Part shown: positions 1-7,513 of the stretch, piece after piece
Layout: every line of letters begins with the position of its first letter
Position numbering within the stretch: the stretch's first letter is position 1
NCBI GenBank assembly: GCA_937884735.1
Contig: CAKZYI010000105.1
Coordinates: 1 to 11,608 of the forward strand
DNA: 11,608 nucleotides
Reading direction: 5' to 3'
From: an uncultured Pleurocapsa sp.
GTDB taxonomy: Bacteria; Cyanobacteriota; Cyanobacteriia; Cyanobacteriales; Xenococcaceae
The notes under the pieces: model-generated
Told to the model about the DNA's origin: nothing
The model's input: the letters and a program-made list of their open reading frames with translations, nothing else
Database searches by the model: none
Program-made: the position numbers and the translations under genes

Positions 1-694
1 AGGGGTTATCTTGAGGAATCGAACCGTCATCATTTAGGCGCACCACCTTACCCAGATGAGAATTGAGATTTTGAGCCTGATTGCGGATCAACTCACCGTT
101 TAGCTCAATTGGTGGATTGCCACCGTCACCCAAACCCACCAACATTGTTTTGTCGGGTAGCCAAACGATACGCGAGCCAAAGTGTTGACCCTCGGTGTTT
201 GTCGGATTGACTTCAAAAATATCCTCCCAATTTTGCAGACTAGTTCCATCAAAGGTAGCCCTGGCAACTTTAGTGTGGTTTGCCTGATTCGTACCATCAG
301 AATAGGTAAAGTAAACTAGCTGATTTTCCGCAAAATCGGGATGTAGAGAAATATCTAACAAACCTCCGTGGTTAACGGCAAAGACTTCAGGAACTCCCGA
401 AATAGATTTTAGGTCCAACTCTCCGTTTCTAACAATTCTTAATTTCCCAGGACGCTCAGTAATTAGAATCGAGCCATCTGGCAACCATGCCATACCCCAA
501 GGACGCTCTAAGCCCTGTGTAATAGTCGTCGTTTTAAAATTGCTAGCAACCGCAACATTTCCGTCGGATACAATGGGGCTACCTGATGACGAGCTATCGG
601 TATTTGAGGCGGAAGTAGGTTTTTCCACAACAGAACAACCCATAAAGGTCAAGAGAATGCTAGATAGTAGTGCTATTTTAGTAATACTTTTCAT
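1..694 (-). CDS. PQQ-dependent aldose sugar dehydrogenase, lipoprotein-type N-terminus (partial, C-terminus off the window)
   Basis: The first 231 residues are present, with no stop before the window edge. The family (soluble glucose/sorbosone dehydrogenases, E. coli YliI/Asd type) oxidises aldoses in the periplasm with PQQ and is a six-bladed beta-propeller. Seen here: a hydrophobic N-terminus ending in F-M-G-C with Cys20, a degenerate lipobox, then a Ser/Thr-rich linker to about residue 48. The propeller begins at residues 61-82 (G-L-x-R-P-W-G-M-A-W-L-P-D-G, then I-T-E-R-P-G). NHGGLLDISLHPDF follows at 108-121, and QHFGSRIVW at 170-178, where His171 matches the catalytic base of the family. 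LGKVVRLNDDGSIPQDNP lies at 214-231. These blocks match the YliI order closely. ATG at 694 is the only start placed ahead of the signal sequence; no clear Shine-Dalgarno is seen. The upstream gene on the same strand ends 168 bp away, so this gene probably has its own promoter. The family call is firm; the sugar substrate is unknown. Confidence 0.9.
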   Translation of the reverse strand, partial: MKSITKIALLSSILLTFMGCSVVEKPTSASNTDSSSSGSPIVSDGNVAVASNFKTTTITQGLERPWGMAWLPDGSILITERPGKLRIVRNGELDLKSISGVPEVFAVNHGGLLDISLHPDFAENQLVYFTYSDGTNQANHTKVARATFDGTSLQNWEDIFEVNPTNTEGQHFGSRIVWLPDKTMLVGLGDGGNPPIELNGELIRNQAQNLNSHLGKVVRLNDDGSIPQDNP

Positions 695-862
695 GCTATG
701 GGCTTATCGCTTTACAAAGATATTTTCTTAAAGTGTTTGAATAAAAATATAAATTAGGTCTTGTTCTCAGCTTATGAGATAAAAAGTTCATCATAATTTA
801 TATAGGTGTTTAAAGTCGTTAGACTACACCCCGTTATTTCGTTTTTTTATAGTTTAAAGCTA

Positions 863-2794
863 TTAAAAATAGATTAATAGGTTCAACCCAGGAATTGTGC
901 GAGAAAGAGTCCACAGTATCAAAATGATATACAATACGCCCAAACACCATTGATACCAGACCAAAGTAGAGATTAGTCCTGGTAGATGTTCGTCTCGGAC
1001 ACGAATATCATTAAAACCGAATTTGAAAATATTATTGAAGCTGAAGTCGTAATAGTTGAGCCAACTCCAGCGTTTATTCCATAAAATTGGTTGAAAGCGA
1101 TCGCGGAAAAAGGGAAAGCGAGGCATAATGGGTAAACGCCCTATTAGTAAGCGGAATTCTCGAAACGAACCATCTTCTACAAAATAGGTTGTATCGAGGA
1201 GTTTGTGATATCGACCTTTTTTGTATATCAGGCTGGTAATTAAAATTGGTAACGGTAATAATATTGCTGCTATTCCTATTATGGTTAAGAATGGTCTGCT
1301 AGTAGTTAGTAAAATATTAATTACACTTAGAAGCGTAAATAATAAATAGCTACTGCTCATAACCATAATTTCATAACCGCTAGGTATAATTGGTGCGGAT
1401 ATATTTGGACGATAGCGATCGATTAGCCAGAATAAAAAACTAAAGAAGCTAATAATAATTATGCCAAGAGTAAAGAATAGATTTATGTTAGTGCCATAGT
1501 CTCCCAGAATTAATAATAAATTGAGCATTAACCACTGAGGAATTACATGAATCCAGCCCCAGGTAAATACTTTTCGCCATGATGTTTTTAAGAGGCGATC
1601 GCTTATTTGTTTTGCTTTTAATTGTTCTCTTCGATATTCAATATAATTAGCATCGCTTATTTGTTCGGAATTGCGAAAATTACGAATTAAATTACGTAAT
1701 ACAGTCTCATTTGTTTCTAATTTATTAACATCTATAAACTTGCCAATTCCCTTATCACCTATAATTTTTGCATCGGCACTATCGAAAGCCAATCCTGAAG
1801 TATTGATACTAGCTTTTGGTGTAAAAAAACCATTACTAAAGTCCAAACGGTCTAATAAATGAGCATCTTGAAGATTGATTATGCCATTGATATAAATATC
1901 GCGGAAGGTTATAGTTTTCTCAAAAGTAGTATTAATTAAAATCAGCGATTCTAAAAATTTGCTTTTAGCGAAAATAAAGCGATCGCTAAATATTGCGCTG
2001 CTAAAGTTTATGGGTTTAATAAATACAGTGCGAGTAAAATTAGCCCCTTGTTTAAATAGTGACTTATTAAATTCTGTCAGCTCTTCAAACTGACTATAGC
2101 TAAAATCGCTGATTGCTGTAAAATTAACTTCTTTAAACTTAGCCGTAGAAAAAAAGTGACTGTGGCTAATATCAATACCCTGCTCGAAAACACTATTACT
2201 AAAGTCAACCTCTTTACCAAAAATATTGCGATCGAGCCTGACTGCACTTTGAAACTTTGCCGAAGTAACAACTACTGGTTTCAGAAACAAACTATTATCC
2301 CCATCTACTTCAGCTGTAAAAGTAGTCCCTGCAAAATTCAACCCGCCACGAAATATATTAATCCTTGGTATATCCTGACTTAGATTATTATTTACAGGAT
2401 AGTATTGCTCGATCTGTTCTTGTTCTGCGGGAGTAAATAAAGAATGTAGCGCACCTTCACCAACTGCGCTATAAATTCCTAATTGATTAAGTTTAAAATT
2501 CCCCTGAATTATAGAATTACTAAAATCAATATCTATAGGATTTGATGCTCTGCTAATAGTATTGTTTATCTCTTGATAAAACTGTTGACTAAATTCATTA
2601 TCAGAATTAGATGTATTAATAATAAAGTTACTTAAATCTATTTTGTCTTTACCTTCGCTTTGAATTAAATTAGCTACTTTATCCTGCAATATCTCTATAG
2701 TAAGATAGCTACGTTGTTCTGTTTGAGCATTAACAGGAGAAGGTAAAATAATCAAACAGAATAAGCAAACTAAAAAAGCTATTATACGAGCCAA
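863..2794 (-). CDS. Secreted pentapeptide-repeat protein with C-terminal multi-pass membrane domain
   Basis: This 643-residue protein has three parts. Residues 1-23 are a signal peptide (hydrophobic core at 4-18, likely cleavage after V-N-A before Gln24). Residues 50-325 carry degenerate pentapeptide repeats, densest at 197-281, where F recurs every five residues with A/S two before it (for example NFSSAIF at 263-269). These fold as a right-handed quadrilateral beta-helix. A polar segment at about 360-405 (L-R-N-F-R-N-x-E-Q-I-x-D-A-N-x-I-E-Y) is typical of cyanobacterial pentapeptide proteins. Hydrophobic segments at about 437-457, 476-496, 499-523 and 609-633 should span the membrane, so the repeat domain probably lies in the periplasm or thylakoid lumen. 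The start is TTG at 2794: no in-frame ATG or GTG occurs before the upstream stop, and TTG begins exactly at the signal peptide. A scaffold or channel-associated role is conceivable, but no function can be assigned. Confidence 0.85.
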   Translation of the reverse strand: MARIIAFLVCLFCLIILPSPVNAQTEQRSYLTIEILQDKVANLIQSEGKDKIDLSNFIINTSNSDNEFSQQFYQEINNTISRASNPIDIDFSNSIIQGNFKLNQLGIYSAVGEGALHSLFTPAEQEQIEQYYPVNNNLSQDIPRINIFRGGLNFAGTTFTAEVDGDNSLFLKPVVVTSAKFQSAVRLDRNIFGKEVDFSNSVFEQGIDISHSHFFSTAKFKEVNFTAISDFSYSQFEELTEFNKSLFKQGANFTRTVFIKPINFSSAIFSDRFIFAKSKFLESLILINTTFEKTITFRDIYINGIINLQDAHLLDRLDFSNGFFTPKASINTSGLAFDSADAKIIGDKGIGKFIDVNKLETNETVLRNLIRNFRNSEQISDANYIEYRREQLKAKQISDRLLKTSWRKVFTWGWIHVIPQWLMLNLLLILGDYGTNINLFFTLGIIIISFFSFLFWLIDRYRPNISAPIIPSGYEIMVMSSSYLLFTLLSVINILLTTSRPFLTIIGIAAILLPLPILITSLIYKKGRYHKLLDTTYFVEDGSFREFRLLIGRLPIMPRFPFFRDRFQPILWNKRWSWLNYYDFSFNNIFKFGFNDIRVRDEHLPGLISTLVWYQWCLGVLYIILILWTLSRTIPGLNLLIYF

Positions 2795-2999
2795 AATAAA
2801 AATATGATAATTCGCTGTGTTACTTCGTCCTTAAATATAGCTTTTATCTGCTCTTTTTAAACAAAAGTTATTGTTGCTTTTTAAAAGTAATAATGGAAAT
2901 TAAATCTGCCAAATGGGAAAAATATCTAAAGAATGTAAAGCGATATATTATTCGATAATATTCTTGTATTAAGTAAATATATACTTATTCTTATTTCTT
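2795..2999. promoter_or_regulatory. Divergent intergenic region between the pentapeptide gene and the LRV gene
   Basis: These 205 very AT-rich bases separate two divergent genes and must hold the promoters of both. No convincing -35/-10 pair could be picked with confidence on either strand. A perfect 6-bp inverted repeat, TAAGTA-N6-TACTTA (2970-2987), lies 12 bp before the LRV start codon. The LRV start lacks a Shine-Dalgarno, and an in-frame TAA at 2970-2972 fixes the ATG at 3000 as the first possible start. A 21-codon ORF with a basic product (2893-2958) is present but unsupported. Confidence 0.4.
2970..2987. repeat. 6-bp inverted repeat just upstream of the LRV start codon
   Basis: TAAGTA (2970-2975), spacer AATATA (2976-2981) and TACTTA (2982-2987) form a perfect inverted repeat that ends 12 bases before the ATG. 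It could be an operator half-site pair or a weak hairpin in the 5' leader. With only A/T-rich arms of six bases it may also be chance. Confidence 0.35.
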
Positions 3000-5900
3000 A
3001 TGGAAAGATTGATTTCTCTAGATGTTAAAGCTTTAGAAGCTTTTAGTAATTCTCCTGAAGAAATTTTGAAAGAAGACATCGCTTTACAAATAGCCGTCGC
3101 CAGTCATCCCAATACTTCCCGTAATATATTAGAAGTTTTAGCAAATAGTGAAATTCCTGAAGTAGCGGAAGCAGCACAAATGCACGTTAATTATGCTGGG
3201 GAATTAACAGAAGCGTGGCAAGATACCGTAGAGAATAAATTAAAATCACGCTACCTAGGACAAAATGACAGGTTAGCTGTAGAGCTACTAAAAATTGCCC
3301 CTTTACCCGTCTATTTTCTTAGCGAATATGTTCCCCCAGAATATTTAATTCAAGGTTTAAAAAATTCTTATTTGAGTAAACGCGATCGCGCTAAACTACT
3401 AGCCAGATTAGCAAAAGAACCCACATTAGAACCACGCTTGCAGGTAGCGGAATCTCACGACACGCCACCAGAGGTATTAGAACAATTAATCGGCGATCTT
3501 GAATTATCGATTCGCATCGCCGTAGAATATAGTCCTAATTGTCCTCCAGAATTGGTTGAGTTAGTTAAAGGACAACATCAGGTAGCAAGTAACTGGGATA
3601 CTGATAGCCAACAGTTAGAGAATCTGAGTAATAGTAATTGGGATTGGATTAGACTAGCAGTAGCCCAAAACCCCTCAGCTTCTGAAGAGACTTTATTTAA
3701 GTTAGCAGGAGATAAAGTATTTAAGATTCAATTATCCGTAGCTCAAAATCCCGTTACATCGCCCAAAGTTTTGGCAGTATTAGCCGAACATTCCAGTAAA
3801 GCAATACAAGCGGAAATAGCCAAACACCCTCATGCAACAGAAGAGATTTTACATAGTTTATTTAATACTCAGCACAATGTAATTAAATCTCGCGATAATT
3901 TGCCAGTAAGTATTTTAGAGAAATTTTTTAATGAGTCACCAAAAGAACCACAAAAGCCTCTCTTTTTAGTTGAATATGGTGGTTTTCTAAGTTTCTTTAC
4001 GAAACAACTCAATACGCCCACTTGGATATTAGCTGAATTCGCTAATATAGATTTAGAAGAGTTAAGAACTTATGCCGAACGACAGTATCCTAAGTCACCT
4101 ATTAAAAACAATATTGAAGGATGGATAAGCGATCGCAGTAGTGGCTTGATCGAACTTACCAAACATCCTCGAGTATCAACAGAAAGTTTACAACAATTAG
4201 CTAATTTTCCCAATCAAAGAGTGCAGTTAGCTGTGGCTCAAAATTCTCAAGCACCTCAAGCACTAAAAAAACAATTATTAAATCAATTATTAGTCGACAG
4301 CAAAGATTACATTAAAGTTAAAATAGCTAGTAATCCAAAAACACCTAAAGAAATACTAGAAAAGTCATCAGAAATTCTATCTTCTAACAATGTATTATTT
4401 TCTATTTTAAGAGAAATTGCACCTAATATTACGTCCAATTTACTCAACAAAATTAAAGAGTTTATAGATCGCCATAAAGCTCCAGAACTAGTTTTGTTTT
4501 GGCTACAACAAGGAAAAGAATTTCAAGCTTCAATTTTAGACGATTGGAATACATTATTAACTTCTTTAACTGATGAGAAAAGTCGGACTTTAGAGCAAAT
4601 AGTCAATCAACAACCTAAAGAAAAATTGCAAGGTAAATTTACAGTTAAAAGAAAAGCTTTATCTCGCTCTAGCAATCAATTAAAACCTCAGACATTACTA
4701 TTAAAGCGTTTAATGTATCTGTTGAATAATTATTACAATAGTGATGTTACTAACCAACTTATTGTTGCAGCATTGCTCTGCAATTCAAGCACTCCGAAAA
4801 ACCTCAGAGAACAATTATGGCAACAACATCAAAAAAAACCCGATGATATGGGACGCTATCGACTGGATAGTATGTTAAGAATAGCATTAGCTTATAATAT
4901 TGCAATTCCAGAAGCAAAAAGAACAAAGTATTTTGAACAGCTTCTAGAAAGTGGAAACAATCTCTTGCTTGCTGAAAACCCTTTAACACCAAAATTTATA
5001 TTAGAACAATTAGCAGAAAATAATCATACTAAATATAAAGTTGCTGAAAATCCAAATAGTTCGGCTGACTTACTTAGAAAGTTAGCTACAGAAGATAATG
5101 AAGAACTCTTGAGAAGAATAGCAATTAATCCATCGACACCGACTAATTTGTTAATAGAGTTAGCTAATTGTTCTGTTGAAAAAACAATTAACAACGTCAA
5201 ATCAATACGCGCTCGAGTATTAAATAATCCCAGTTTTCCTATTTTAAATCGCTATCGTATTGTACTTGAACAAGAAGAACAGAAAGAGGTAGAAAAAAGT
5301 AATCAAATTTTAGCTAAAAGAACAGATAGCCCTTATGCTTTAGCTATGGTATTGGAAACAGGAAATCAAAGTGCTAAACTCTCCGCAGCAAGAAACCGTA
5401 AAACTCCAATCCAGGTATTAGAACAACTAGCCAAGGATGAAGATGATATAGTTAGGCAAGCTGTAGTTCAAAATCAAAATTTACCATTAGATATTTTATT
5501 AGAACTAACAAAAGACTATAGTGTAGGAGTAAGATGTAGCCTTGCCAATAAAAATAGCAATAATGAAGTTGAAACTCCTGTTGAATTATTAGAAATACTA
5601 GCAAAAGATAGATCGGAACAAGTAAGATTTAATGTAGCAAGTAATCGTCATACGCCAGCAGAAATTTTAGAACAGTTAGCTAACGATTCTAGTGCAGAAG
5701 TTTGTCGCAGGCTTACTAGAAACCGAAATACCCCTGTAGAAACACTAGAGTTTTTAGGAATAGAAAAAGGTATTATTAATATCTACAATGCAAATACTAC
5801 TGAGAAAGCTTTAGCAGCAGTAGTAAAACAGACTCTACAAAGTAATATTAGAAATAAAGATAAAGCACTAAATAAATTGCTTAAGTCTTACACTTCTAAT

Positions 5901-6119
5901 ATGCCAGCATATATTCTCGAACAGCTAGCTCATCATCCTACATCGCTGATACGCTCGTCTGTCGCAATGCATAATAATACTCCTATTTCTGTATTGGAGA
6001 AGATGATTGATAACAATGATGGAGTTGTATTGTGGAGAATTTCCAGAAATCCAAATACACCGCCTCATTTACTAGAAAAATTGATAAATAAGCTCGATCT
6101 TAGCGATAAAGTTGTCTGA
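3000..6119 (+). CDS. Leucine-rich-repeat-variant (LRV) solenoid protein, N-terminal 1039 residues, ended by an in-frame TGA
   Basis: The protein is built from degenerate repeats of about 25-26 residues with the pattern V-R-x-x-V-A-x-N-P-x-T-P-x-E-[IVL]-L-E-x-L-A-x-D, the LRV family (PF01816). The known fold alternates alpha and 3-10 helices in a superhelix. Clear repeats are seen at about 147-190, 217-290, 384-455, 655-725, 795-920 and 968-1030. Two stretches depart from the pattern: about 290-385, and about 465-650, which includes a basic patch (KFTVKRK, 546-552). The N-terminus has no cysteines, so the Fe-S cluster domain of the Azotobacter LRV protein is absent. There is no signal peptide or membrane segment, so it is probably cytoplasmic and may act as a protein- or nucleic-acid-binding scaffold. 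The ATG at 3000 is fixed by an in-frame TAA 30 bases upstream. The ORF ends at TGA 6117-6119, but the same frame continues with further LRV repeats to 7055. It is therefore probably the front portion of a longer gene. Confidence 0.85.
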   Translation: MERLISLDVKALEAFSNSPEEILKEDIALQIAVASHPNTSRNILEVLANSEIPEVAEAAQMHVNYAGELTEAWQDTVENKLKSRYLGQNDRLAVELLKIAPLPVYFLSEYVPPEYLIQGLKNSYLSKRDRAKLLARLAKEPTLEPRLQVAESHDTPPEVLEQLIGDLELSIRIAVEYSPNCPPELVELVKGQHQVASNWDTDSQQLENLSNSNWDWIRLAVAQNPSASEETLFKLAGDKVFKIQLSVAQNPVTSPKVLAVLAEHSSKAIQAEIAKHPHATEEILHSLFNTQHNVIKSRDNLPVSILEKFFNESPKEPQKPLFLVEYGGFLSFFTKQLNTPTWILAEFANIDLEELRTYAERQYPKSPIKNNIEGWISDRSSGLIELTKHPRVSTESLQQLANFPNQRVQLAVAQNSQAPQALKKQLLNQLLVDSKDYIKVKIASNPKTPKEILEKSSEILSSNNVLFSILREIAPNITSNLLNKIKEFIDRHKAPELVLFWLQQGKEFQASILDDWNTLLTSLTDEKSRTLEQIVNQQPKEKLQGKFTVKRKALSRSSNQLKPQTLLLKRLMYLLNNYYNSDVTNQLIVAALLCNSSTPKNLREQLWQQHQKKPDDMGRYRLDSMLRIALAYNIAIPEAKRTKYFEQLLESGNNLLLAENPLTPKFILEQLAENNHTKYKVAENPNSSADLLRKLATEDNEELLRRIAINPSTPTNLLIELANCSVEKTINNVKSIRARVLNNPSFPILNRYRIVLEQEEQKEVEKSNQILAKRTDSPYALAMVLETGNQSAKLSAARNRKTPIQVLEQLAKDEDDIVRQAVVQNQNLPLDILLELTKDYSVGVRCSLANKNSNNEVETPVELLEILAKDRSEQVRFNVASNRHTPAEILEQLANDSSAEVCRRLTRNRNTPVETLEFLGIEKGIINIYNANTTEKALAAVVKQTLQSNIRNKDKALNKLLKSYTSNMPAYILEQLAHHPTSLIRSSVAMHNNTPISVLEKMIDNNDGVVLWRISRNPNTPPHLLEKLINKLDLSDKVV
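6117..6119 (+). other. In-frame TGA interrupting one continuous LRV reading frame
   Basis: The codons after this TGA (6120 onward) stay in the frame of the ATG at 3000, and the next ATG (6168) is 16 codons on, also in frame. The translated bridge, QIYSSVARRKDIPETL, is itself repeat sequence: V-A at its sixth and seventh residues, I-P at 12-13, and then the L-x-x-L-L turn of an LRV unit. No insertion or deletion is needed to join the halves; one base change would restore a 1352-codon ORF (3000-7055). TGA one substitution from CGA, AGA, GGA or TGG is the simplest explanation. Readthrough or a sequencing error cannot be excluded from the sequence. Confidence 0.85.
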
Positions 6120-6167
6120 CAAATATATTCTTCTGTTGCAAGAAGAAAAGATATTCCCGAAACACTA

Positions 6168-7055
6168 ATGAAAAAACTACTAGAATGCAATTTATATGGA
6201 GTTAGAAAAAATATAGTTTCTAAGCTTAATTTACCTATAGAAATAGCTGAAAGATTAATTAAAGAAGGATTGAAAGAATCAGTTTTAGTCTCTCTTGCTC
6301 GTAATTCGGTTTTGACAGCAGAACTATTAACTGATTTTGTCCAACATCCCAACATTAATGTTTGTAAAACATTGGCTAATCACCCTAATTTAACACTAGA
6401 ACATTGGCAAACATTAGCACAACATCCAGAAGCAAATGTACGTAAAGCGATCGCCTCTTCGGTAAATGCACCTGTTAGTATTTTAGAAACTTTATCGCAA
6501 AATATTGTAACTGATGTTCGCGTAGCGGTAGCAGCTAATAATAATACTTCCAGTCAAATTTTAGAACAGTTATCCACAGACGTAGAAGCAACAGTTAGAA
6601 CTCAAGTTGCAGCTAATTCCAATACTGCGATCGATATTTTAGAGAACTTAGCATTGGATGAATCAATAGAGGTACGTCGTGTAGCTAATCATAAAAATAG
6701 TTCGGCAGATATCAAAGAATTACTCAAAGATTTATTACCAGTAGCCAAAAAACAAACTCAATCCCTAAGTCCAACTTTAAGGGGATTAAACCGTATCTAT
6801 AACCCCAATAGTGATAATTTATCTACAGTACTATCTGAATATATTAATTCCAAAGTTCCCTTAGTTCGTTTTGTTTCCTTGTTACATCCTTTAATATTAG
6901 AAGAAATATTATCAAAGGCAGTAAATTCTAATTCTTGGATCGAACGTTATGCCGTAGCGAATAATCCTAATACGTCGATAGAAATCAAACAACAACTTGC
7001 TCAAGATAGTAATCAAATCGTTCGTGCAGTTGCTAGAGAAAATTTAGCATCATAG
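6168..7055 (+). CDS. LRV solenoid protein, C-terminal portion (same frame as the upstream LRV ORF)
   Basis: This 295-residue ORF continues the LRV repeats of the upstream gene in the same frame after a single TGA and 16 codons. Repeats are very regular in the middle, for example V-R-V-A-V-A-A-N-N-N-T-S followed by V-R-T-Q-V-A-A-N-S-N-T-A at a 26-residue period. After about residue 190 comes a less regular section (SLSPTLRGLNRIYNPNSDN), and then a last repeat with NNPNTSIEIKQQLAQDSNQIVR. The ATG at 6168 has no Shine-Dalgarno and lies inside a repeat, which suggests it is an internal methionine and not a native start. If the TGA is a true mutation, this half is probably not made, or only by restart. 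The stop is TAG at 7053-7055, 33 bp before hicA. Most likely it is the C-terminal quarter of a 1350-residue protein; a separate small LRV protein is the alternative. Confidence 0.7.
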   Translation: MKKLLECNLYGVRKNIVSKLNLPIEIAERLIKEGLKESVLVSLARNSVLTAELLTDFVQHPNINVCKTLANHPNLTLEHWQTLAQHPEANVRKAIASSVNAPVSILETLSQNIVTDVRVAVAANNNTSSQILEQLSTDVEATVRTQVAANSNTAIDILENLALDESIEVRRVANHKNSSADIKELLKDLLPVAKKQTQSLSPTLRGLNRIYNPNSDNLSTVLSEYINSKVPLVRFVSLLHPLILEEILSKAVNSNSWIERYAVANNPNTSIEIKQQLAQDSNQIVRAVARENLAS

Positions 7056-7088
7056 TTAGCAAATAAGAGAAATAATGCTTAAAAAAAT

Positions 7089-7295
7089 ATGCCTAAAAAA
7101 ATTAGGGAGTTAAAAGCAATGCTACTCAAAGTAGGCTGTATTAGCGAACCAGGAAAAGGTAGTCATACAAAATGGAAACATCCATCAGTTAATCGCAAAA
7201 TAGTTTTATCTGGAAAAGATGGTACAGATGCTAAACGCTATCAAGAGAAGGAAGTAATGCAGTTATTAAAAGATATCAAGGAGGCACAATCATGA
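7089..7295 (+). CDS. hicA: HicA-family toxin (putative mRNA interferase)
   Basis: This 68-residue protein has the small double-stranded-RNA-binding-like layout of HicA/YcfA toxins: an N-terminal helix (K-K-I-R-E-L-K-A-M-L-L-K-V-G), then G-K-G-S-H-T-K-W-K-H-P at 22-32, then a strand and a C-terminal helix. His26 in the G-S-H motif is the expected catalytic residue. The segment S-G-K-D-G-T-D-A-K-R-Y-Q-E-K-E-V (41-56) is typical of a cyanobacterial HicA subgroup. HicA toxins cleave mRNA in the cytoplasm independently of the ribosome and are blocked by HicB. The gene starts 33 bp after the LRV frame, without a strong Shine-Dalgarno, and its stop overlaps the hicB start (ATGA, 7292-7295). The gene order hicA then hicB is the usual one. 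Family call is strong; toxicity is inferred. Confidence 0.88.
   Translation: MPKKIRELKAMLLKVGCISEPGKGSHTKWKHPSVNRKIVLSGKDGTDAKRYQEKEVMQLLKDIKEAQS
7278..7284 (+). promoter_or_regulatory. Strong Shine-Dalgarno for hicB
   Basis: AAGGAGG lies inside the end of hicA, seven bases before the hicB ATG at 7292. It is the best ribosome binding site in the window, while hicA itself has a poor one. This would favour high antitoxin translation relative to toxin. Confidence 0.8.
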
Positions 7296-7504
7296 AATCT
7301 CGCTATAGTATTTTAATTCAATGGTCAGAAGAAGATAATTGTTACGTAGTTTCTATTCCCGAATTTGCTGATTATTATCAACCTATAACTCATGGTGATA
7401 CTTATGACGAAGCGTTGAAAAATGCTCAAGAGGTTTTAGAAATGATATTGCAAGATAATGTAGAGTTACCAACTCCTAATTTTTTTAGTAATACCTTGTC
7501 ATAA
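7292..7504 (+). CDS. hicB: HicB-family antitoxin (short form, no DNA-binding domain)
   Basis: This 70-residue protein matches the partial-RNase-H-like HicB fold: Y-S-I-L-I-Q-W-S-E-E-D-N-C-Y-V-V-S-I-P-E-F (5-25), then T-H-G-D-T-Y-D-E-A-L-K-N-A-Q-E-V-L-E (33-50), and a short P-x-P tail. In the family this domain binds HicA and masks its active site. The protein ends soon after the core fold, so the C-terminal helix-turn-helix or ribbon-helix-helix that many HicB proteins use for autoregulation is missing. Repression of the operon may therefore be absent or supplied by another protein. It overlaps hicA by four bases and is preceded by a strong AAGGAGG, which indicates translational coupling. The next gene starts nine bases after its stop. 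Confidence 0.88.
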   Translation: MKSRYSILIQWSEEDNCYVVSIPEFADYYQPITHGDTYDEALKNAQEVLEMILQDNVELPTPNFFSNTLS

Positions 7505-7513
7505 AAGTAATTT

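Noticed and set aside
540..731. Plus-strand ORF of 63 codons opposite the sugar dehydrogenase start
   Set aside because: It is antisense to the dehydrogenase signal peptide and has no family features.
781..862. AGTC-TAAC-GACT mini hairpin and T-run after the pentapeptide gene as a terminator
   Set aside because: The stem is four base pairs and the T/A runs lie on the wrong side of it for the minus-strand transcript.
6065..6355. Minus-strand ORF of 96 codons across the LRV stop
   Set aside because: It lies antisense to LRV repeat coding sequence on both sides of the TGA, has no recognisable motif and no ribosome binding site; it is a shadow frame.
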